This document shows, in pieces, positions 37,730-43,723 of a stretch of 43,723 nucleotides of DNA; the stretch's first letter is position 1, and each line of letters begins with the position of its first letter. Location: NCBI GenBank assembly GCA_004347965.1, contig QNVF01000001.1:1-43723 (forward strand), written 5' to 3'. Below the pieces are notes generated by a model, which saw only the letters and a list, made by a program, of their open reading frames with translations, did not search any database and had not been told where the DNA came from. The position numbers and the translations under genes are program-made. The DNA is from Candidatus Nezhaarchaeota archaeon WYZ-LMO8. GTDB taxonomy: Archaea > Thermoproteota > Methanomethylicia > Nezhaarchaeales > WYZ-LMO8.

Positions 37730-40090
37730 ATGATGGTATTGGCTAAAATCGGCATTTTTATATGCGAATGTGGAGGCGGTATTAGTGACGTCTTAGATTC
37801 TAAGTTCATCATAGAATCAGTTGAAAACTGGAAGGACGTCGTCGTGGCTAAACAGTACAAGTACTTGTGCTCAAGAGAAGGTCAAGAGACTTTAACGGAG
37901 GACTTAAAGAAGTACAACCCTGATAGGGTCATCATAGCTTCATGTTCTCCCAGGCTTCATCTAGCAACATTTCAGGAGATTCTGAAGAAAGCAGGGTTAA
38001 ATCCATTTATGCTGGAGGTTGTAAATGTACGTGAGCAAGCTTCTTGGGTTCATGGACCTAAGCAGAATAAGGAAGCCACACGGAAAGCCATAAACTTAAT
38101 AAGAGGAGGATACGAGCGCAGTCTTCAATTAGAACCGCTTGAGGAGATTAAAGAGAAATGCGTACGAGAGGTTTTAGTGATTGGTGGTGGCATAGCCGGT
38201 ATAACGTCAGCTCTCGAGCTAGCAAACCTGGGATTTAAAGTACATTTAGTGGAAAGAAGGCCTAGTATCGGCGGGAATATGGCTAAACTTACTAAAGTTT
38301 TCCCAACGCTTGACGATGCCCAAAGCATTTTAAGGTCCAAGATTGTTGGTGTGAGTAGCAACTCCAACATAGACTTACTGACGTGTGCTGAGGTGAAGGG
38401 TATTAGTGGACGTCCAGGGAACTACGTGGTTCAAGTACGCGTGAATCCAAGAGGGGTTGATGTTGAGAGGTGCATGACCTGTGGAATTTGTGCAGACGTG
38501 TGCCCAGTAACGGTACCAGATGAGTTTAACGAGGGTCTATCAACCAGGAAGGCTATATACATGGAGTACCCCGAAGCAGTCCCTTCAGCCTACGTCATAG
38601 ACTTCAAGGCCTGCACTAAGTGTGGAGAATGCGAGAAGGTTTGTCCAACAAAAGCAATAAACTTAAAGGATGAGGGTAAAGAAATCAAGTTAAACGTCGG
38701 CGCAATAATATTAGCACCTGGCTACGAGCTTTACGATGCAAGAAGACTTGAATGCTATGGCTTCGGGATGTATAAGGACGTTATAACGATGATGGCGTTA
38801 GAGAGATTAGTGTCCAGAAGCGGCTCCATGGGGAGTACTTTGAAGAGAGCTGATGGAAGTGACGTGCAAAGGATAGCTATAGCTCTTTGTGCTGGATCTA
38901 GGGATAAAAATCACGTCCCCTATTGTAGCCGAATATGTTGCATGTACTCCATTAAGCAAGCCTACATACTGAGGAAGATGTTTGGGCTTGACGTAACAGT
39001 TTACTACATTGATATAAGAGCGGCTGGGAAGGGCTATGAGGATCTCTATTGGAAAGCTCAGGAAGAAGGCGTAGTTTTCATACGTGGAAGGGTAGCTGAG
39101 ATCTATAAGGGGCGCAATGGAAAGCTCGTAGTTAGAGCAGAAGATTCTCTAACAGGAGAGGTCAGAGAAGACGAGTACGATATGGTAGCGTTGGCGGTGC
39201 CCATTGTTCCACCGCATAGTCTCAAAGAGCTTAGTGAGATAATTAAGGTGCCACTAGACGAGTACGGCTTCATCGTGGAGAAGCACTCGAAGATTGATCC
39301 AGTCAATTCGCAGCTCACCGGAATATTTGCCTGTGGCTGTGTCTTGGGTCCCAAGGATATTCGAGACACGACCTCAGAAGCTCTAGCTGCATCAGCAAAA
39401 GCTGCATCCTTCTTAAAGAGCGATTATGTGATAACAAGCCCAGAGAAAGCAGTAGTAATCTCAGAGTTGTGTAATGGCTGTGGGAACTGCGTAAAGACTT
39501 GTTTTGTGAATGCCATTACGTTACGTGAAGGGAAGGCCGAGGTCAATCCATTCTACTGCATTGGTTGTGGTGCATGCATTCCTTCGTGTCCTCAAGATGC
39601 TATAGAACTTAAGAACACAACAACTCAGCAGCTACTAGCCACACTGAGAGGTGTGTTAGCTGATAAACGAGCTGATGAGATTAGAATAGTAGCGTTTGTG
39701 GATAAAGTCTATGGTTATGCTGTAATAGACTACTTGGGATTAGACCGTGCAAGTTATCCAGAGAACGTGTACGTAATCCCCCTCCCTTCAACAGCAATGC
39801 TCAAGAACAAGACCATATTGGCATCCCTTGCCTATGGTGCAGACGGTGTACTGATATTAGAAGGGAGTGAGGAGGTCTACGAGAAATTCACTAAGAACAG
39901 AGTCGCTGAGATGATGAAGGAGCTAGAGAGGCTAGGGGTAGAGCCTGGTAGGGTTGAACATAGCCACATACCACTAATGGTCTACAAGAAAGCTAGAGAG
40001 CTCTTTATCTCTTTCACTGAAAAGGTGAAGAAGCTGGGACCAATACCACAAGATAAGCGCATAGAGCTAAAGCAAAAGATGAACCTGTAA
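37730..40090 (+). CDS. HdrA-like FAD/iron-sulfur protein with C-terminal MvhD-like domain lacking cysteines
   Basis: IGIFICECGG N-terminus; VIGGGIAGITSALELANLG; CMTCGICADVCP, CTKCGECEKVCP, CNGCGNCVKTCF, CIGCGACIPSCP; ALCAGSRDKNHVPYCSRICC. Confidence 0.93.
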   Translation: MMVLAKIGIFICECGGGISDVLDSKFIIESVENWKDVVVAKQYKYLCSREGQETLTEDLKKYNPDRVIIASCSPRLHLATFQEILKKAGLNPFMLEVVNVREQASWVHGPKQNKEATRKAINLIRGGYERSLQLEPLEEIKEKCVREVLVIGGGIAGITSALELANLGFKVHLVERRPSIGGNMAKLTKVFPTLDDAQSILRSKIVGVSSNSNIDLLTCAEVKGISGRPGNYVVQVRVNPRGVDVERCMTCGICADVCPVTVPDEFNEGLSTRKAIYMEYPEAVPSAYVIDFKACTKCGECEKVCPTKAINLKDEGKEIKLNVGAIILAPGYELYDARRLECYGFGMYKDVITMMALERLVSRSGSMGSTLKRADGSDVQRIAIALCAGSRDKNHVPYCSRICCMYSIKQAYILRKMFGLDVTVYYIDIRAAGKGYEDLYWKAQEEGVVFIRGRVAEIYKGRNGKLVVRAEDSLTGEVREDEYDMVALAVPIVPPHSLKELSEIIKVPLDEYGFIVEKHSKIDPVNSQLTGIFACGCVLGPKDIRDTTSEALAASAKAASFLKSDYVITSPEKAVVISELCNGCGNCVKTCFVNAITLREGKAEVNPFYCIGCGACIPSCPQDAIELKNTTTQQLLATLRGVLADKRADEIRIVAFVDKVYGYAVIDYLGLDRASYPENVYVIPLPSTAMLKNKTILASLAYGADGVLILEGSEEVYEKFTKNRVAEMMKELERLGVEPGRVEHSHIPLMVYKKARELFISFTEKVKKLGPIPQDKRIELKQKMNL

Positions 40091-40198
40091 GCCAAAGGAT
40101 AAATCAATCACACATATTCTCAGTTATTACCATTGTTACGCAGGCACCCTCCCTAATATTTTGCTCAGAAGTATGTGGGCGAGGGCTTACCTTTACCC

Positions 40199-40567
40199 TT
40201 ACGTTGTCTTATCCTTACATTGTTCATATATTCTCGTTATAAATGAACGTATCTCCTCAACAGATTTCTGATCGCCACGCTGCATAAGTTCAAGGAAGTG
40301 CTCAGTTTTCATATTTAAGCCGAGCTCGCCATCAATCCTTGATACCAAGAGTTCAATTAAGACTTTAGCACCAGCTCCTAAGAAGCTTTCTAGCTCACGG
40401 TAAAAGGTTTTAGGATTACTCCAAAATACTTCAAATGGATCGCGACCTAAGCTCTTATATAGGAAAAACAAGGTAGCTTTACAAGCTGGTTCGCCAATCA
40501 AAGAGTAAAGGGTTCGCTCACAATCTTCGCGGAAAGTTTCAATGATAGAATGTACAGGCATTGACAT
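40199..40567 (-). CDS. Hypothetical helical protein
   Basis: 122-aa ORF, hydrophilic/helical, no family recognised. Confidence 0.6.
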   Translation of the reverse strand: MSMPVHSIIETFREDCERTLYSLIGEPACKATLFFLYKSLGRDPFEVFWSNPKTFYRELESFLGAGAKVLIELLVSRIDGELGLNMKTEHFLELMQRGDQKSVEEIRSFITRIYEQCKDKTT

Positions 40568-40731
40568 AGCTTCTCAATAATATAAAATATTGCTCTCAGT
40601 ATATATCACTTTTACCGTATGTTATTGGTTGAGATCCTTACTATTTCTCATAATCCGAATGAGATCGATCACGAAGCTTCTTTAGCCAATGACGTCCGAA
40701 ATGAATCCTTAACTAAAAAGTATTAAAAGTA

Positions 40732-41367
40732 TTAATGGATGTATTCTTCAAGTCTTTTGTTAACTTCATCCCAGTTGACTATGTTCCAGAAGGCTTCGAC
40801 GAAGTCCGCTCTCCTATTCTTATAGTCGATGTAGTAAGCATGCTCAAAGACATCCAGGACCATTAATATTGGGAAGGTTGGATAAACGTTGACGTTATGC
40901 TTCTCTATCTGCATTATCATTAGGCGCCCGGTTTGTCTACATATTGTCAGCGCAGCCCATCCTGAGCCCTCAACAGTGACGGCTGCTTGAGTAAATTCTC
41001 TCTTAAACCTCTCAAAGCTTCCAAACTCGCCATCGATGAGACTTGCCAATCTTCCACCGGGCTTGCCACCACCCTTACCCGGTGGAGCAAGGTTCTTCCA
41101 GAATAATGAGTGTAGTAAATGCCCCCCAACGTTCCATGAAAGCTCTTTTAAGACGGCCTTTACGTCTATGTCCGCGTTATCTTTACGAGCACTATCAAGT
41201 CTCTTAAGTATTGTGTTAGCTCCATTAACGTAAGCTTGATGATGTACTGTGTGATGTATACGCAGCTGCTCCTCAGACATGTATGGCACTAAATCCCCGT
41301 AACCATAAGGCAATTGAGGCAAAACATATAATTTAGCGGTCTCCAATAAGAAAACCTCCATAAACAA
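40732..41367 (-). CDS. sod: Superoxide dismutase (Fe/Mn family)
   Basis: [79 protein letters not shown]. Confidence 0.97.
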   Translation of the reverse strand: MFMEVFLLETAKLYVLPQLPYGYGDLVPYMSEEQLRIHHTVHHQAYVNGANTILKRLDSARKDNADIDVKAVLKELSWNVGGHLLHSLFWKNLAPPGKGGGKPGGRLASLIDGEFGSFERFKREFTQAAVTVEGSGWAALTICRQTGRLMIMQIEKHNVNVYPTFPILMVLDVFEHAYYIDYKNRRADFVEAFWNIVNWDEVNKRLEEYIH

Positions 41368-41756
41368 TATGCTTTTTCACACGATATACTTATTCTATGG
41401 CATTGTATTAAAAAGGTTTTTCATGCTACTTTCTATAAAAGGATGGTTAAATAGCTAGTTAAGACGAGTGAGGACGTCCAAGCAATAGTAGTTTAGAGAT
41501 CCTAAAAGATCCTATACAAATTAAGGCGCAAGATGAAGAAGCCATAACAAACGCAACTATGCTCACTTCTAAATCCCCCATAAAAGAGAATACGACAAGA
41601 ACTGCGAAGGTTATGCGATATCTCTCCTCTAGGTTATAGAGATTATCCTGATTATTTATGCGGTAGGGCAACCCTCAACTATGAAAAGGTCAAAAGATTA
41701 TATTTCAAACACTTATTAGAAATAACGAGGTTATACTTTTTCCAACAAGGCTTGAA

Positions 41757-42321
41757 ATGTTGAGCTGTTATTGGCTAATACCCACCCAATACGTAAGCCT
41801 TGTTAAGGCACCAGAATCAGTAAATGCTTTTCACCTTATCTCTGAAAATTGGCGTGTGAAAGGCATCTTGAAAGCTAAACTCGAATGAGATTGAAAACAT
41901 AGAAGTGAGGACACCCTTTGTATAAGGCTTAAGTCAGGTCAACGAATACCTGTCCTGTACCATAAGGAAAAAGAGACATTATTATCGTGAAAATTAATAA
42001 ATGAATTTGCAAATACCATTGGCAGAGATAGGGAAAAGTCAAAAACTTCCATCGAGGGGGCATATCTAACGAAGATTAGGAGACTCCTTGATGCGAAGAT
42101 GAGGGATGAGTTGAAGATTCTAAATCCCATTGCATGATAATTGTCTTAAAAATTAAGGGAACGGAGTTTCGTCAAGAACATGGAATTACTTAGCGGACTC
42201 TGGAATGGCTTTTCACAATAGAAATGTTTCCATGTATACTGGGACAAATAAAATAATGGCAGAAAGGTTATTATTAACAGAGGCGCTTGAGAAAGGCATA
42301 AAAATAGATTTAGCCAAGTAA
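41757..42321 (+). pseudogene. Decayed protein-coding remnant (family not recognised)
   Basis: One frame 41757..42137 reads as plausible protein interrupted by three TGA codons; further short coding-like piece MAERLLLTEALEKGIKIDLAK* in another frame at 42256..42321. Confidence 0.45.
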
Positions 42322-42616
42322 CCCTCATAAGAGGATTCCATTTAAATTAATTTTTGATTTATTGCAGTAACCTCACTTTAGGTTTAAAAACAGTCATATT
42401 TAAGGTTCATAAGTTTGCATATGCTATCAAGCCTCTATAGTTTGTATCCGTAATTTTTTGCGTTTTTAAGCCTATGTCTTCCATTAGTAAAATGACGCTC
42501 TAGCTACCTACTCAAGAACCGCTATTTAACCCTACACTAGATACTTATACTCTACGTTAATTAAGAAAGTGCAAAAAGTTGCCCTTTTATAATAACCGGG
42601 CATAACTAGATTCTAC

Positions 42617-43723
42617 TTACACAAACTTACTAACGATTCTTTTAAATTCCTCATCTGTTAGAACGCGCTTTTTCTCTTCTGAGTAGGTTTTAACAGCTTC
42701 AAGTATCTGTTCAAGCTTGTCTTCAGGGACCTTTAACCCTAACTTCTCCATCTTGTATACAATGGAGTCTTTGCCACTCTTCTTTCCCAGAACAATTTTT
42801 ACTGAGTCGTGCCCGACAAAACTTGGCAAGAATGGAAGCATTTCTAGTGGCATTCCCATCTTCTCGAGACGAGACCACCATCCAGCTATTATTCCAGACT
42901 CCACAGTAAATATATTATCGCCAACTATCGGCCTGTTCTGAGGCATCTTCACGCGAGTCATCTTCTCCACAACCTTTGATAGCTTGCGAAGTTTTTCGGT
43001 TTTCATTCCAGTTTTCACTCCATAGAGAAGCTCAAGAGCCATAACAACCTCTGCGAGAGAAGCGTTTCCAGCTCTCTCACCTATACCATTTACAGTTGTA
43101 TGAACAATTTCAGCGCCAGCCGCCACAGCTGAAATCGTATTCGCGACAGCTAGTCCAAAATCGTTATGACAATGAATTTCTAATGGTTTCTTCACTCTTT
43201 CTTTGAGTTTCCTGACAAAATAATGTATTGCGTGCGGTGAGCAGACGCCAAAAGTATCAGCTACAACTAGTGAGTCCATATGGCCTTCTGTTGCAACAGC
43301 ATTTATTAAACTCCAGCAAGTCTCAAATTTCGCCCTTGTTGAATCTATTGTGAAGAATGCCACATGCAATCCATGTTCATGGGCATATGAAGTGGCCTCA
43401 ACAGCAAGTTTAATAGCCTTATCTTCAGACCATCCATAAGCATAAGATAACAGATGATCGCTTGAAGGGATCTCCATTACAACACCGTCAACCCCACATT
43501 TAAGTGCAAGATCAACATCACGTTTCATACATCTCGTAAATGCGAATATTTTGGCATTTAATCCATCACTGGCTATTGCTTTAACTGCTTCCATCTCTTC
43601 TTTTGAAACGGCTGGCATTCCAGCCTCAATTCTCTGCACGCCAGCCTCATCCAACAACCTTGCAACTTTAATCTTTTCTTGCTTTCTAAAGATCACGTTT
43701 GCTTGCTGTTCACCGTCTCTAAG
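42617..43723 (-). CDS. 2-isopropylmalate/homocitrate/citramalate synthase family (HMGL-like), 5' end truncated by the window
   Basis: LRDGEQQAN readable upstream of the ORF-track start to the window edge; EIHCHNDFGLAVANTISAVAAGAEIVHTTVNGIGERAGNASLAEVV. Confidence 0.93.
   Translation of the reverse strand, partial: LRDGEQQANVIFRKQEKIKVARLLDEAGVQRIEAGMPAVSKEEMEAVKAIASDGLNAKIFAFTRCMKRDVDLALKCGVDGVVMEIPSSDHLLSYAYGWSEDKAIKLAVEATSYAHEHGLHVAFFTIDSTRAKFETCWSLINAVATEGHMDSLVVADTFGVCSPHAIHYFVRKLKERVKKPLEIHCHNDFGLAVANTISAVAAGAEIVHTTVNGIGERAGNASLAEVVMALELLYGVKTGMKTEKLRKLSKVVEKMTRVKMPQNRPIVGDNIFTVESGIIAGWWSRLEKMGMPLEMLPFLPSFVGHDSVKIVLGKKSGKDSIVYKMEKLGLKVPEDKLEQILEAVKTYSEEKKRVLTDEEFKRIVSKFV

Noticed and set aside
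41459-41671. 70-aa minus-strand ORF with hydrophobic segments
   Set aside because: Could be a small membrane protein, but no family is recognised and it sits in a decayed gap; not supported enough to call.
41757-42137. UGA recoding (selenocysteine or Trp) to explain the TGA-only interruptions
   Set aside because: No TGA problem in any other gene of the window, where TGA is a normal stop (e.g. DphB and Rpl39e end in TGA); two of the stops are two codons apart and no SECIS-like element was evident. Pseudogene is simpler.
1-43723. CRISPR arrays, transposons or prophage
   Set aside because: No regularly spaced repeats, transposase-like or phage-structural ORFs seen; the window is mostly core genome.

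Overview
This is a 43.7 kb stretch of archaeal chromosome. The gene content points to a TACK/Thermoproteota-type lineage, which is inference from gene families and tRNA introns only. Left half (about 0-23 kb): informational genes, namely speD-speE, alaS, L12/L10(P0)/L1/L11/Spt5/SecE, dtdA, argF, pdxS-pdxT, Nep1, RNase P Rnp4, CRM/YhbY, S19e, PDCD5, L39e (absent from the supplied ORF track), L31e, eIF6, L18Ae/LX, prefoldin alpha, FtsY, RtcA, Nog1, a beta-type proteasome subunit, Taw1, DphB and a DUF357-cytidylyltransferase fusion. There are three minus-strand tRNA genes. Two of them are split by introns at non-canonical positions that I could fold into bulge-helix-bulge motifs: tRNA-Arg(UCU) at 29/30 and tRNA-His(GUG) inside the anticodon at 35/36. 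Right half (about 23-41 kb): two sugar-nucleotide epimerases flanking an LLM oxidoreductase, then a fatty-acid beta-oxidation locus (HADH, ACAD, ECH, thiolase, DUF35, acyl-CoA ligase, MBL-fold, EtfB, EtfA). Next to it are a divergent HdrD-like gene and an HdrA-like gene, a candidate electron-transfer module for acyl-CoA oxidation. The HdrA-like protein ends in an MvhD-like domain with no cysteines. The window ends with an Fe/Mn SOD, a decayed gene region and a partial isopropylmalate/homocitrate synthase-family CDS. Main leads: the Etf/Hdr module, the cysteine-less HdrA tail, a 13-bp inverted repeat over the hdrD-like translation start, competing folds in pre-tRNA-His, a proteasome beta subunit lacking Thr1, and a P0 protein lacking its acidic tail. 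No homology search was run; all product names come from reading the translations.
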